64,000 bases of DNA. Origin: Agathobaculum butyriciproducens (GTDB taxonomy: Bacteria > Bacillota > Clostridia > Oscillospirales > Butyricicoccaceae). Positions within the stretch are counted from its first letter, which is position 1. Every line of letters starts with the position of its first letter. Positions 38,907-47,273 of this stretch are shown piece by piece. The stretch lies in the NCBI GenBank assembly GCA_003096535.1, contig QEKJ01000007.1, positions 48,786 to 112,785 of the forward strand, in the 5' to 3' direction. Position numbers and translations under genes: made by a program. Under the pieces are notes generated by a model. It did not search any database. It was given only the letters and a program-made list of their open reading frames with translations, and had not been told where the DNA came from.

Positions 38907-40235
38907 ATGGCAAAGCCTATTGTTGCGATCGTCGGCCGTCCAAACGTCGGCAAGTCGCAGCTGTTCAACCGCTTGGCGGGCAAGCGGCTTTCCATCGTTG
39001 AGGATACGCCGGGCGTTACCCGCGACCGCCTGTACGCTGACAGCGACTGGCGCGGTCGTGATTTCACCGTCATCGACACCGGCGGCATTGAGCCGTCGAA
39101 CGATAACGAGATTCTGCAGTTCATGCGCTTTCAGGCAGAGACTGCGATCTCGCATGCGGATGTCATTATTCTGATCACCGACCTGCGCACCGGCATTACT
39201 GCCGCCGATCAGGACGTTGCGTCCATGCTGCTGCGCTCGGGCAAGCCGCTCGTGCTGGCTGTCAACAAGTGCGACAAGCCGGGTGATCCTCCGGCGGAGT
39301 TTTATGAGTTCTACAACCTCGGTCTGGGCGAGCCGTACGGCATTTCCGCACTGCACGGCTACGGTGTCGGTGAGCTGCTGGATGCGGCTTACGAATACTT
39401 CCCGCCGGCAGACGAGGAAGAGGAGGACGCGGACCGCATTCGCGTGGCTCTCATCGGCAAGCCGAACGTCGGCAAGTCCAGTCTGCTCAACCGCGTGCTC
39501 GGTGAGGAGCGTGTTATTGTCTCCAACATCGCCGGTACGACCCGCGACAGTGTTGATGCCGATGTGGACAACACGCACGGCAAGTTTACGTTCATCGACA
39601 CCGCCGGTATCCGTAAGAAGAGCAAGGTGGACGAGAAGATCGAGAAATTCTCGGTTATGCGTTCGCTGCTGGCGGTAGAGCGCGCCGATGTATGCGTTAT
39701 CATGATTGACGCGACCGAAGGTGTTACCGAGCAGGACACCAAGGTGGCCGGAGAGGCGCACAACGCCGGTAAGGCGTGCATCATCGTGGTAAACAAGTGG
39801 GATCTGGTTGAAAAGGACGGCTCCACCATGAAGGAGTACACGCTGCGTGTCCGTGAGGGTCTGGCATACATGCCGTACGCACCGGTGCTGTTCATTTCCG
39901 CGCAGACCGGTCAGCGTGTGGATAAGCTGTTCTCGCTCATCCACGAGGTATACGAGCAGAACCACATGCGCATTCCGACCGGCCGACTCAACGCCATTCT
40001 CGCAGAGGCAACCGCACGCGTGCAGCCGCCTACGGACAAGGGCCGCCGTCTGCGTATCTTCTACATGACGCAGGCCTCCACCTGCCCGCCGACATTCGTC
40101 TGCTTCTGCAATGACGCGCGTCTGTTCCATTTCTCCTATCAGCGCTATCTGGAAAACCAGATCCGTGAGGTGTTCGGTCTGACCGGTACGCCGGTACGCA
40201 TGGTCATCCGCGAGCGCAGCGACAAGTCGCAGTAA
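38907..40235 (+). CDS. der: Ribosome-assembly GTPase Der (EngA)
   Basis: 442 residues with two tandem G domains, unique to Der. First: GRPNVGKSQLFN near 10, DTGGIEPS near 58, NKCDKPG near 120. Second: GKPNVGKSSLLN near 185, DTAGIRKKSKVDEKIE near 235, NKWDLVE near 300. C-terminal KH-like domain follows (about 355-442). Acts in 50S subunit maturation. ATG 38907 has aaaggagggg 6 bases upstream. Followed by plsY and gpsA in a tight operon. Confidence 0.96.
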   Translation: MAKPIVAIVGRPNVGKSQLFNRLAGKRLSIVEDTPGVTRDRLYADSDWRGRDFTVIDTGGIEPSNDNEILQFMRFQAETAISHADVIILITDLRTGITAADQDVASMLLRSGKPLVLAVNKCDKPGDPPAEFYEFYNLGLGEPYGISALHGYGVGELLDAAYEYFPPADEEEEDADRIRVALIGKPNVGKSSLLNRVLGEERVIVSNIAGTTRDSVDADVDNTHGKFTFIDTAGIRKKSKVDEKIEKFSVMRSLLAVERADVCVIMIDATEGVTEQDTKVAGEAHNAGKACIIVVNKWDLVEKDGSTMKEYTLRVREGLAYMPYAPVLFISAQTGQRVDKLFSLIHEVYEQNHMRIPTGRLNAILAEATARVQPPTDKGRRLRIFYMTQASTCPPTFVCFCNDARLFHFSYQRYLENQIREVFGLTGTPVRMVIRERSDKSQ

Positions 40236-40247
40236 GGAGAGGGCAAC

Positions 40248-40883
40248 ATGACACTTACGCATTTTGCGATCATTGCCGTGTGCGCGTACCTGCTCGGCTC
40301 GCTCAGCTTTGCGATCATTGTCAGCAAGGTGACGCTTGGCAAGGATATCCGCAACTACGGCAGCGGCAACGCCGGTCTGACGAACGCGTACCGCACGATG
40401 GGTGCGAAAAAGACGCTGTTCGTTCTGCTCGGTGACATTGCCAAGGGTGCCGCAGCGGTTTCGGTCGGCTGGGCGCTCGGCGGTCCGGTCGGCAAGCTGA
40501 CAGCGGGTATTTTTGTTATCCTCGGCCACATGTTTCCGCTGTATTTCGGCTTTAAGGGCGGCAAGGGCGTGCTGGTCGGCGCGGTTATGCTCGCGTTTTT
40601 TGACTGGCGCGTGTTCGTCATTGCATTCGCGCTGTTCATCCTGTCGGTCGTGCTGACAAAGTGGATCTCGCTCGGTTCGATCCTCGGCGCGGTCAGCTTT
40701 CCGATCACGACATGGCTGTTCTATCGCGATCCGGTGCTGACGGCGATGGCGTTCGGCATGGCGGCGGCAGTTGTTTTCATGCACCGCTCGAATATCGGAC
40801 GCATCCTGCACGGCACGGAAAATAAATTCTCTTTTAAGAGCAAAAAGACGATCGAAGCATCGCCTGACGGAGAGGAGAAGTAA
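40248..40883 (+). CDS. plsY: Glycerol-3-phosphate acyltransferase
   Basis: 211-residue membrane enzyme that acylates glycerol-3-phosphate from acyl-phosphate, starting phospholipid synthesis. Three PlsY motifs are visible: YLLGSLSFAI near 18, GSGNAGLTNAYRTMG near 43 and GFKGGKGV near 103; about five to seven hydrophobic segments. Start 40248 preceded by taaggagag. The order der-plsY-gpsA is common in Firmicutes. Confidence 0.95.
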   Translation: MTLTHFAIIAVCAYLLGSLSFAIIVSKVTLGKDIRNYGSGNAGLTNAYRTMGAKKTLFVLLGDIAKGAAAVSVGWALGGPVGKLTAGIFVILGHMFPLYFGFKGGKGVLVGAVMLAFFDWRVFVIAFALFILSVVLTKWISLGSILGAVSFPITTWLFYRDPVLTAMAFGMAAAVVFMHRSNIGRILHGTENKFSFKSKKTIEASPDGEEK

Positions 40884-40884
40884 C

Positions 40885-41898
40885 ATGAAGGTTTTTGTAC
40901 TGGGTACCGGCGGTTGGGGCATCGCACTGGCGATGCTGCTGCACCAGAACGGACATGAAGTAACCTCGTGGACCTATCTGCAGGAGGAGTGTGACCTGCT
41001 GCACCGCGAGCGCTGCAACGAGAAGCTGCTGCCGGGTGTTGTCATTCCGGAGGGTATTGAGATTACGACCGACATGTCCGGCGCTGCCAAAGCGGATCTG
41101 GTCGTGCTGGCGGTGCCGTCCTTCGCGGTAGCGAGCACGGCAGAGCGGCTGGCGAAGATCGTGCCGCCGCATACGGTTATCGTCAACGTCGGCAAGGGCC
41201 TGGACTCCAAGCACGGCTACTGCCGGTTCTCCGAGACCATCTCGAACGCGATGAACGGCAGCAATCCGGTCGTTGCACTGACCGGTCCGACGCACGCCGA
41301 GGAGGTTGCACGCGGCATTCCGACGGCTATCGTAGCCGCTTCGGAGAGCCGTGCGGCGGCTGAGCTGACGCAGGCGGCGTTCATGAACGACACCAACTTC
41401 CGAGTGTACACCTCGTCCGACATTATCGGCTGTGAGCTGGGCGGTGCGTTCAAGAACATTATCGCACTCGGTGCCGGTATTTCGGATGGTCTGGGTCTGG
41501 GCGACAACTCCAAGGCGGCGTTCATGACCCGTGGTCTGACCGAGATCGCGCGTCTGGGCGTCAAGCTGGGCGCCAAGCAGGAGACATTTGCAGGTCTGTC
41601 CGGTGTGGGCGATCTGATCGTAACCTGCTGCTCTATGCACTCGCGCAACCGCCGTGCCGGTATCCTGATCGGCAAGGGCGCAACGGCGCAGGAGGCGATG
41701 AAGGAGGTTGGCGCAACGGTCGAGGGCTATTACGCGACCGAGGCGGGCTATCACCTTGCACAGCAGCAGGGCGTGTCCATGCCGATCACCGAAGCGATGT
41801 ACGCTGTGCTGTACGGCGGAATGCCTGCTCAGGAGGCGATCAAGCATCTGCTCAATCGTCCGCGTCGCGGCGAGCACGAAGAGGTCTGGGTGCACTGA
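40885..41898 (+). CDS. gpsA: Glycerol-3-phosphate dehydrogenase (NAD(P)+)
   Basis: 337 residues; supplies glycerol-3-phosphate to PlsY. N-terminal GTGGWGIALA dinucleotide motif, VNVGKGLD near 100, ALTGPTHAEEVARG near 135, and the catalytic Lys region FKNIIALGAGISDGLGLGDN near 190. ATG 40885 lies one base after the plsY stop with agaggagaag upstream. Followed by a terminator. Confidence 0.96.
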   Translation: MKVFVLGTGGWGIALAMLLHQNGHEVTSWTYLQEECDLLHRERCNEKLLPGVVIPEGIEITTDMSGAAKADLVVLAVPSFAVASTAERLAKIVPPHTVIVNVGKGLDSKHGYCRFSETISNAMNGSNPVVALTGPTHAEEVARGIPTAIVAASESRAAAELTQAAFMNDTNFRVYTSSDIIGCELGGAFKNIIALGAGISDGLGLGDNSKAAFMTRGLTEIARLGVKLGAKQETFAGLSGVGDLIVTCCSMHSRNRRAGILIGKGATAQEAMKEVGATVEGYYATEAGYHLAQQQGVSMPITEAMYAVLYGGMPAQEAIKHLLNRPRRGEHEEVWVH

Positions 41899-41922
41899 GA
41901 AGCTGAAAAGGAAAAGAGAAAG

Positions 41923-41954
41923 AGAAAACCGACGGTGTGTGCCGTCGGTTTTCT
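41923..41954 (+). terminator. Terminator after gpsA
   Basis: AGAAAACCGACGG / CCGTCGGTTTTCT stem with a TGTGTG loop. Confidence 0.85.
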
Positions 41955-41992
41955 GTATTTCGGAAAAATTTGCGAAAAAAGAAAGAAAAGTG

Positions 41993-42021
41993 TTGACAGG
42001 GGACACATTACCTGATATAAT
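41993..42021 (+). promoter_or_regulatory. Promoter of tRNA-Gly genes
   Basis: Consensus TTGACA (41993-41998), 17 bases, TATAAT (42016-42021), 47 bases before the first tRNA. Confidence 0.9.
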
Positions 42022-42068
42022 AAATCTTGCTTTGAGGCGGTAAGCCAAAAGCGAGATGAAAGGAATAT

Positions 42069-42144
42069 GCGGCTGTAGCTCATCTGGTAGAGCGCCACCT
42101 TGCCAAGGTGGAGGTAGCGAGTTCGAGCCTCGTCAGCCGCTCCA
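42069..42144 (+). tRNA. tRNA-Gly (anticodon GCC), copy 1
   Basis: Complete cloverleaf: acceptor GCGGCTG / CAGCCGC, anticodon arm CCACC-TTGCCAA-GGTGG giving GCC, T arm with GTTCGAGCC, discriminator T and encoded CCA. Confidence 0.97.
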
Positions 42145-42168
42145 CCTTTTCTTCTCAAAATCACATAT

Positions 42169-42244
42169 GCGGCTGTAGCTCATCTGGTAGAGCGCCACCT
42201 TGCCAAGGTGGAGGTAGCGAGTTCGAGCCTCGTCAGCCGCTCCA
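42169..42244 (+). tRNA. tRNA-Gly (anticodon GCC), copy 2
   Basis: Identical in all 76 bases to copy 1, 24 bases downstream, same transcript; CCA encoded. Confidence 0.97.
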
Positions 42245-42249
42245 GTTAG

Positions 42250-42277
42250 TCCACTTGCGAAAGCAAGTGGATTTTTT
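42250..42277 (+). terminator. Terminator of tRNA transcript
   Basis: TCCACTTGC-GAAA-GCAAGTGGA stem-loop with T6 tail, 5 bases after the second tRNA. Confidence 0.92.
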
Positions 42278-42319
42278 GCTTTTTCTGTTCGCTGAAGATT
42301 GAGGAATGGGCGCCAATCT

Positions 42320-42722
42320 TTGGCGGGAAGTCGCCGCACCCTGCGGCGGGGCAAGAGGGTAGACACCAAGGTTTGCCCGTAGGCCACTAAACCTTGTTCC
42401 CGCGCCGTGCGCGGATTAAATGAGTACTACCCTCTTAACTCCCACTTCCTTTTGTTTGTTAGTCTGGCGCAGATCAGAGACCGGCGACCGCTTCGAAAAA
42501 GGGGAACAGCAGAGGATTTTTATTACCGCAGGGGAGCACAGTGTGCTCCCATTTCTTTACCTCTGCGCAGTGCCGGATTCCGTACTGCTACACATACCGG
42601 CTGCTCTGCGCAGGCGCGACACAAGGTGAATTGCCCGAAGAGCAAGAGAGGGTCCCCTGGGGGATATCCGTGTCGCGCAACTCGTTTGCTCGGTGGTCAT
42701 GGACGGCATCTGCGGGTTTTGT
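42320..42722 (+). repeat. Structured dispersed repeat, copy 2
   Basis: Same family as 28465-28857 and 46385-46770. Contains caagagggtagacaccaagg, the enclosed pair AAGGTTT ... AAACCTT, gcagaggatttttattaccg, a GGGAGCACAGTGTGCTCCC palindrome, aaggtgaattgcccgaag and gagagggtcccctgggggat. No credible gene. Confidence 0.75.
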
Positions 42723-42789
42723 TTGATAACGGATGATACCGTAGCGTGCGACCTCGGCGCACCGCTTGTAACCCATCTGCACCTTGCGT

Positions 42790-42869
42790 AACCGCAGGGG
42801 CGGCTGTTGGCCGCCCGCACAACGCTTTACCGCTGCGTAATTCTCCATTCTCCATTTTCAATTCTCAAT
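42790..42869 (+). repeat. CGCAGGGG-hairpin plus TTCTCCATT repeat module
   Basis: cgcaggggcggctgttggcc forms a GGGCGGC / GCCGCCC hairpin and is followed by attctccattctccattttc; the same two parts occur in reverse order at 14860-14996. It runs into the 3' end of the NlpC/P60-like gene. Confidence 0.55.
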
Positions 42870-44117
42870 TTGCAGAATCTCCTCCGCAAACTGTTCCCGA
42901 ACGCCTTCTTTATCCGATAGAAAATCATTCCACCGGAACAACCCTGTATGCGGATTCTCCGACAGCTTCCCATAAACCGAATAGGGCAGCAGCTGCGCCT
43001 GATACCTTGCGCTCCATCTCGAGTACCGTTGCATAAAGCGTTCTGCAAGCCGATACGCCTGACAATCCTTATCCGCATCACGCGCGGGATTGAGCGCGCT
43101 GAGCTGCACGCCGCCGCCTTTACAATCGGTTTTACTGGGCGAGGGCGTAGAGTGCACGATGACAATGCTGCCGTCCCGGCAGGGACCGATGCACAGCCAC
43201 ACATGGCCGTCCATGCTGAAGATATCGCCGGGACGGAACGAGGACGGCTCCTGCAGGCCGTTGCCGCAGTCCTGACGGGAAAGGGTACCCCAGGCTCTTT
43301 GGGAAAGCGTATGGGCAAACTCGGCGGCGGGCGCGACATAGCCGTCGCAGTCGGAGACAGACGCACTCTCGGTATGCAGGGTATTGTACAGCGTCCAGCC
43401 GAGGTAGCCCGAGCAATCCAGACCGGCATAGCCGTACTGGTTCCAGCCGCCGGTCGGGTAGTAGCTGTGCGCGGGATTGCTGTCGTTGCGGTAGGTATAG
43501 CAGGCGTTCTGACGGTCGAAAAAGTCAATCCAGCTTTGCGGCAGACCAATGTGCATAGCGGTGTTGCCGGAGCTGGTATCCTGCCGGTTCCAGCCGCCGC
43601 CGTAGACGTACAGGGCGGTGCCGACAGGCATCAAGGCGGTTCTGAGCAGGTTTTGCAGGGTGCGCTGACCGGGAACACCGTGAACCGGCGGATGATACAT
43701 CTGCGGAGCAGGCCGGATATACGCAACATCGCCGAACACCTGTGCATAACTTCCGACGATCCGGCCGGTGAGAAAGCACGGCAGAACGACAGCGCCGCCG
43801 GCTCGTGTGCGGATTTCAAACACAGCGCGGCAGGGAAGGTGCATGCCGTCTACCGTGATGGAATTGCCGCTGACGGCATTGATTACGCCTTGTGCATCCG
43901 GACGGGTGAGAACGGCCTGTGTCACCGTTCCCTGCCGGATGGTCAAATGATACGCCTGACCTTCCTGCAGGCGGTTCTGGATGGCGTAGCGGCCTTTATT
44001 GCACACGGCATAGCAGCGCACGCTGTCGTCCTGCCGAAACCGATGCGCAAACCGGTCTTTATCCTCGGCGCGGATGCAGCCGTAGCCCTGTACGCCTAAG
44101 TAAATGGATGGACCCAT
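42858..44117 (-). CDS. NlpC/P60-like cysteine peptidase domain protein
   Basis: 419 residues; start 44117 (MGPSIYLGVQGYG) chosen for aaggag 9 bases upstream. No signal peptide is evident. Central and C-terminal region carries the papain-like set: Cys in YAGLDCSGYLGW near 240 and His in SMDGHVWLCIG near 312. The N-terminal 150 residues (PSIYLGVQGYGCIRAEDKDRF, a beta-rich piece) are not recognised. Probable peptidoglycan amidase/endopeptidase, possibly exported by another route or active inside. Its 3' end is made of repeat-derived sequence, so the last residues (EEILQIEN) may be recent. Confidence 0.7.
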   Translation of the reverse strand: MGPSIYLGVQGYGCIRAEDKDRFAHRFRQDDSVRCYAVCNKGRYAIQNRLQEGQAYHLTIRQGTVTQAVLTRPDAQGVINAVSGNSITVDGMHLPCRAVFEIRTRAGGAVVLPCFLTGRIVGSYAQVFGDVAYIRPAPQMYHPPVHGVPGQRTLQNLLRTALMPVGTALYVYGGGWNRQDTSSGNTAMHIGLPQSWIDFFDRQNACYTYRNDSNPAHSYYPTGGWNQYGYAGLDCSGYLGWTLYNTLHTESASVSDCDGYVAPAAEFAHTLSQRAWGTLSRQDCGNGLQEPSSFRPGDIFSMDGHVWLCIGPCRDGSIVIVHSTPSPSKTDCKGGGVQLSALNPARDADKDCQAYRLAERFMQRYSRWSARYQAQLLPYSVYGKLSENPHTGLFRWNDFLSDKEGVREQFAEEILQIEN

Positions 44118-44201
44118 TTCATCACACTCCTTACCATCACAGTATAGGGCGGAGAAATGCGGAATATGAAAACAGCGTCCCGATCGGAGCGCTGAATGCA
44201 A

Positions 44202-44233
44202 AAAAACGAGCCTGTTTTCACAGACTCGTTTTT
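44202..44233 (-). terminator. Terminator after rplT
   Basis: AAAAACGAGCCTG / CAGACTCGTTTTT stem (one mismatch) just past the rplT stop; T run on the minus strand. Confidence 0.8.
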
Positions 44234-44242
44234 GTTATGCAA

Positions 44243-44596
44243 TTAAAGTGCAGCCTTAGCCTTCTCAGCCAGTGCAGCGAATGCAGCCTGGTCGTTTACA
44301 GCCAGGTCAGCCAGCATCTTGCGGTTCAGGTCGATACCAGCCTTCTTCAGACCGTTCATGAAACGGCTGTAGTTGATATCGCAGGTCTTGCAAGCTGCAG
44401 AGATGCGGGTGATCCACAGACGACGGAAGTCACGCTTCTTGTGCTTACGGCCGATGTAAGCGTACTTCAGGCTCTTCATTACGGCCTGGTTAGCTACACG
44501 GTAGTGGGTAGACTTGGAACCCCAGTAACCCTTAGCACGCTTCAGGATCTTCTTTCTTCTTTTACGGGTCATCATTGCGCCCTTAACTCTTGCCAT
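44243..44596 (-). CDS. rplT: 50S ribosomal protein L20
   Basis: 117 residues, very basic, [26 protein letters not shown] opening (RRKKILK, GYWGSK) and [24 protein letters not shown] near 80 are diagnostic. Last gene of infC-rpmI-rplT. In Firmicutes L20 represses its own operon through the leader, where a terminator is visible here (45440-45470). Confidence 0.97.
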   Translation of the reverse strand: MARVKGAMMTRKRRKKILKRAKGYWGSKSTHYRVANQAVMKSLKYAYIGRKHKKRDFRRLWITRISAACKTCDINYSRFMNGLKKAGIDLNRKMLADLAVNDQAAFAALAEKAKAAL

Positions 44597-44634
44597 TGTG
44601 TTTGCCTCCTATATGAAAGATGTTGTTTTCTAAC

Positions 44635-44838
44635 TTACTTGTACGGCAGCAGACGCTTCAGCTGTGCTACGTTGGTAGAATCTGCGAAGCCTTCCTTGCG
44701 GAGGTGGCGCTTCAGCTTAGTGGTCTTGCCATGGCCGTTGAGCAGGTGGCGCTTGCCAACGTGACCGCGCTTGAACTTACCGTTCTTGGTAACGGAAAAT
44801 CTCTTTTTTGCACCGCTGTGCGTTTTGATCTTAGGCAT
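44635..44838 (-). CDS. rpmI: 50S ribosomal protein L35
   Basis: 67 residues: MPKIKTHSGAKKRFSVTKNGK (IKTHSGAKKRF) and a basic C-terminus ending KRLLPYK. Thirty-eight bases before rplT and 46 after infC. Confidence 0.96.
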   Translation of the reverse strand: MPKIKTHSGAKKRFSVTKNGKFKRGHVGKRHLLNGHGKTTKLKRHLRKEGFADSTNVAQLKRLLPYK

Positions 44839-44884
44839 AAGGTTTTGCTCCTCTCTGAATTTGCGCTATATCTGCGCGTTGGTT

Positions 44885-45403
44885 TTACTTGTCCTTTGCG
44901 GGCGCCAGAAACATCAGCATCTGGCGGCCTTCGAGCTTGGGCTGCTTTTCTACCGTGCTGCACTCCGAGCACAGCTCCGCGAAGCGATGGAGCAGATCCT
45001 GACCAAGCGACGCGTGCGTGACCTCGCGGCCACGGAAGCGAACCGAAACCTTGACCTTGTTGCCGTCCTGCAGGAAGCGGCAAGCGTTCTTTACCTTGGT
45101 GTTCAGGTCGCCGATGTCGATATTAGGCGTCAGGCGAATCTCTTTGATCTCCACGACACGCTGATTCTTTCGCGCTTCCTTCTCGCGCTTTGCCTGCTCG
45201 AAGCGGAATTTACCGTAATCCATGATCTTGCAGACAGGCGGCTTAGCCTGCGGCGCGATTTTGACCAGATCCATGCCCTTTTCTACGGCAATATCCTGTG
45301 CCTGCTGAATAGGCAGAATGCCGAGCTGTTCGCCGTCGTCACCGATCAGACGAACTTCCTTGTCGCGGATCTCTTCATTGATTTGATGTTCCATGCTGCT
45401 GAT
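44885..45403 (-). CDS. infC: Translation initiation factor IF-3 (AUC start proposed)
   Basis: Checks start-codon pairing on the 30S subunit. N-domain QINEEIRDKEVRLIG, C-domain KPPVCKIMDYGKFRFEQAKREKEARK and VRFRGREVTHASLG. Conventional ATG would be 45394, but the strong GGAGGTG box (minus strand, 45417-45411) is 16 bases away from it and exactly 7 bases from an in-frame ATC at 45403. With that start eight residues precede INEEIR's Asn, as in Bacillus IF-3, whose gene starts with AUU. Rare start codons in infC are a known self-control device. 172 residues from ATC, 169 from ATG. Confidence 0.93.
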   Translation of the reverse strand: MSSMEHQINEEIRDKEVRLIGDDGEQLGILPIQQAQDIAVEKGMDLVKIAPQAKPPVCKIMDYGKFRFEQAKREKEARKNQRVVEIKEIRLTPNIDIGDLNTKVKNACRFLQDGNKVKVSVRFRGREVTHASLGQDLLHRFAELCSECSTVEKQPKLEGRQMLMFLAPAKDK

Positions 45404-45439
45404 TGGTAAGCACCTCCAAACGAAATCGGTTTAAGACAA

Positions 45440-45470
45440 AAAGAAAAAGGACTGATCGAATGACCGTCCT
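45440..45470 (-). terminator. Leader terminator (L20-type leader) of infC operon
   Basis: Minus strand GGACGGTC / GATCAGTCC stem (one bulge) with ATTC loop, followed by TTTTTCTTTTTG, between promoter and infC. It fits the Firmicutes infC/L20 leader attenuation scheme. Confidence 0.65.
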
Positions 45471-45571
45471 CCAGAATAAAATCGCAGAGCGCGCAAAGCG
45501 GCTTCTGTGCTTTATTGACCCGTTTGCTTCGCTGCGGGTGAGGACCTGCCTTCTTCCTTGTTACCTCAAAT

Positions 45572-45600
45572 ACTATACCAGAATTAATTTACAAAGTCAA
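45572..45600 (-). promoter_or_regulatory. Promoter of infC-rpmI-rplT
   Basis: Minus strand TTGACT (45600-45595), 17 bases, TATAGT (45577-45572). Leaves a leader of about 160 bases. Confidence 0.8.
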
Positions 45601-45789
45601 GGCTTTATTTCACGTTTTTTAACTGGTATGATTATTACAGTAACAGACATACTATGATCGTGTAAAGTGTAGTGCTGAATGCACAACATAAGGCTTTACA
45701 AATACGTCATAATTTGTTATGCTTAATACAAGGGACAGGAAACACCTGATTTCTCCCCTTTACTATGAATTTAAGGAGGTGCCGGACCC

Positions 45790-46062
45790 ATGAGCGAGGA
45801 ATACGGCAATGATTTTGTAACCCTGATCGACGAGGACGGCAACGAGGTCGAGTTTGAGCATATCGACACCGTGGAATATAATGGCGTGACCTATCTGGCG
45901 TTTATCCCTGCAGAAATCTCCATCGAGGAGGATGCAGAGGTTGTTATCATGCAGATCGTTGAGGAGAACGGCGAAGAGCTGCTCGAGGCAGTCGAGGATG
46001 ACGAGATTGCAGATGCAGTGTTCGACATCGTTATGGAACGCGCCGAGGCAGAGGAGGAGTAA
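45790..46062 (+). CDS. DUF1292 family protein
   Basis: 90 residues, very acidic (many Glu/Asp, ending EEAEEE). NDFVTLIDEDGNEVEFEHIDTVEYNG is the DUF1292 beginning (VTLIDEDG), followed by YLAFIPAE. Function unknown; often encoded near ribosome or RNase genes in Firmicutes. aaggaggtg lies 8 bases upstream of ATG 45790. Monocistronic, before the probable 6S RNA. Confidence 0.88.
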   Translation: MSEEYGNDFVTLIDEDGNEVEFEHIDTVEYNGVTYLAFIPAEISIEEDAEVVIMQIVEENGEELLEAVEDDEIADAVFDIVMERAEAEEE

Positions 46063-46137
46063 TTCTCCGGCCGAGAGCATAAAATAAGAGTAAACAGCGC
46101 AGCTTCGTTATCGGAAGCAAAGCATTTTATTTCGGTA

Positions 46138-46337
46138 AGATCCTGCCCTGTTCGACAGCAGTCCTTTTTTAACCCACATTTTTAGTACGGGACTTCGGAA
46201 AGTTTTGATACTGAGCAGCAGGCCTCCCGGGTATACACGGAAGTTGGAAGCGCAGAGGTATCAAACAGAGGACCCACCTGCATGAGTCGTGCAGGTTACT
46301 AATTGGACTGCATCGGCAGGGTGGGGTTTTATTTTTT
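46138..46337 (+). ncRNA. ssrS: Probable 6S RNA
   Basis: About 190 bases that can fold as one long closed rod. ATCCTGCC (46140-46147) pairs with GGCAGGGT (46315-46322) as closing stem, and TTTGATAC (46204-46211) pairs with GTATCAAA (46258-46265) as the apical stem. The segments ttttgatactgag, gaagttggaagcgc and caaacagaggacccacct resemble what I remember of clostridial 6S RNAs. T-rich end at 46327-46337. 6S RNA binds the housekeeping RNA polymerase holoenzyme. Not verified with a covariance model. Confidence 0.6.
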
Positions 46338-46384
46338 GCATGAGTACGGAAATCGAACCTCGGGTTTGTTAAATCGTTATATAC

Positions 46385-46770
46385 GAAGGTTTGTCGCTTG
46401 CGAAGCGAACGAATCTTGCCTGCCCGGCAGGGGCACAAGAGGGTAGACACCAAGGTTTCCACCCTCTTGTGAATCACCCCTTTCCTTTGGGATAGCCTGG
46501 CGAAAATCGGAGAGCGGCGACCGCTCCGAAATAGGGGAACGGCAGAGGATTTTTATTACCGTAGGGGAGCACAGTGTGCTCCCATTTCTTTACCTATACG
46601 CAGTGTCAGATACTTTGCTGCTACACATAAGGGCAACTCTGCGCTGGGTGCGGCACAAGGTGAATTGCCCGAAGGGCAAGAGAGGGTCCCCTGGGGGATA
46701 ACAGTGCCGCACAATTCGTTAGCGTGTTATTACAGACAGCACCTGCGGATTTAATCTTTGAAATTTATAT
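46385..46770 (+). repeat. Structured dispersed repeat, copy 3
   Basis: Matches copy 2 closely (gcagaggatttttattaccg, the GGGAGCACAGTGTGCTCCC palindrome, gagagggtcccctgggggat) but its first hairpin is shorter: ACAAGAGGGT and ACCCTCTTGT enclose only 16 bases, lacking the insert of about 50 bases present in copies 1 and 2. Confidence 0.75.
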
Positions 46771-46861
46771 TATATCCGTAGAGCACCCCGCCCTACGATA
46801 ACATTTAACGGTATATGTCATTCGCAGGCGCTGTTCGTAATCTCTAGACTAACAGAAAAGA

Positions 46862-46903
46862 AAACACCCGAGGCATTGAAAATGCTTCGGGTGTTACATT
46901 TTT
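46862..46903. terminator. Terminator-like hairpin
   Basis: Fifteen-bp stem AACACCCGAGGCATT / AATGCTTCGGGTGTT with GAAA loop; TTTTTG to the right, pyrimidine-rich to the left. No clear rightward gene feeds it. Confidence 0.7.
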
Positions 46904-46963
46904 GTCCGTGACGCGGGACTGGATGATTCCATTTTTATATGTTTCCTTTCAAAAACAGGTATA

Positions 46964-47007
46964 AAAAAACCACGCGGCTGCTGTTTCTCTGCAAGCCCTG
47001 CGTGGAA
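46964..47007 (-). terminator. Terminator of small-protein gene
   Basis: Minus strand CCACGC / GCGTGG with inner GGCT / AGCC pairing, followed by T7, 18 bases past the small-protein stop. Confidence 0.75.
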
Positions 47008-47024
47008 CCGATCAAAAAGTGCGG

Positions 47025-47117
47025 TTACTTTTCGCTCTGCGTCTTATGGTCATCACCAAAGATCAGATCGTCGATGTCCGGACGGTCGGGCTTCTGCGGA
47101 ATAGAGAGTCTTCTCAT
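47025..47117 (-). CDS. Small protein, 30 residues, unknown function
   Basis: ATG 47117, stop 47025; the peptide begins MRRLSIPQKPDRPDIDD and ends TQSEK. It has a complete expression cassette: promoter TTGCAA-16-TATAAT, aaggagg 9 bases before the start, and a terminator behind. Charged, Pro/Asp-rich, no membrane helix. I do not recognise a family. A rightward frame over the same bases (46939-47160) lacks a ribosome binding site and looks like an antisense shadow. Confidence 0.6.
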   Translation of the reverse strand: MRRLSIPQKPDRPDIDDLIFGDDHKTQSEK

Positions 47118-47153
47118 GATGTCATGCCTCCTTGCTAATTTACTCTATATATT

Positions 47154-47181
47154 ATTATAGCATGTTATTCTAAAATTGCAA
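47154..47181 (-). promoter_or_regulatory. Promoter of small-protein gene
   Basis: Minus strand TTGCAA (47181-47176), 16 bases, TATAAT (47159-47154). Confidence 0.65.
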
Positions 47182-47212
47182 ATTAAATTCCTGTAAAGTT
47201 ACACAAATTTCA

Positions 47213-47250
47213 CAAAAGATAAGGGGCGGCTAACGATAAGCCGTCCCTTC
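47213..47250 (-). terminator. Terminator after SLH-M15 gene
   Basis: Minus strand AAGGGACGGCT / AGCCGCCCCTT stem (one mismatch), then atctttt, 24 bases past the stop. Confidence 0.75.
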
Positions 47251-47273
47251 TTGTGCCATTTCGTATGTAGTGC

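Noticed and set aside
46939..47160. Rightward 73-codon frame
   Set aside because: No ribosome binding site, crosses a terminator, and overlaps a better-supported small gene on the other strand.
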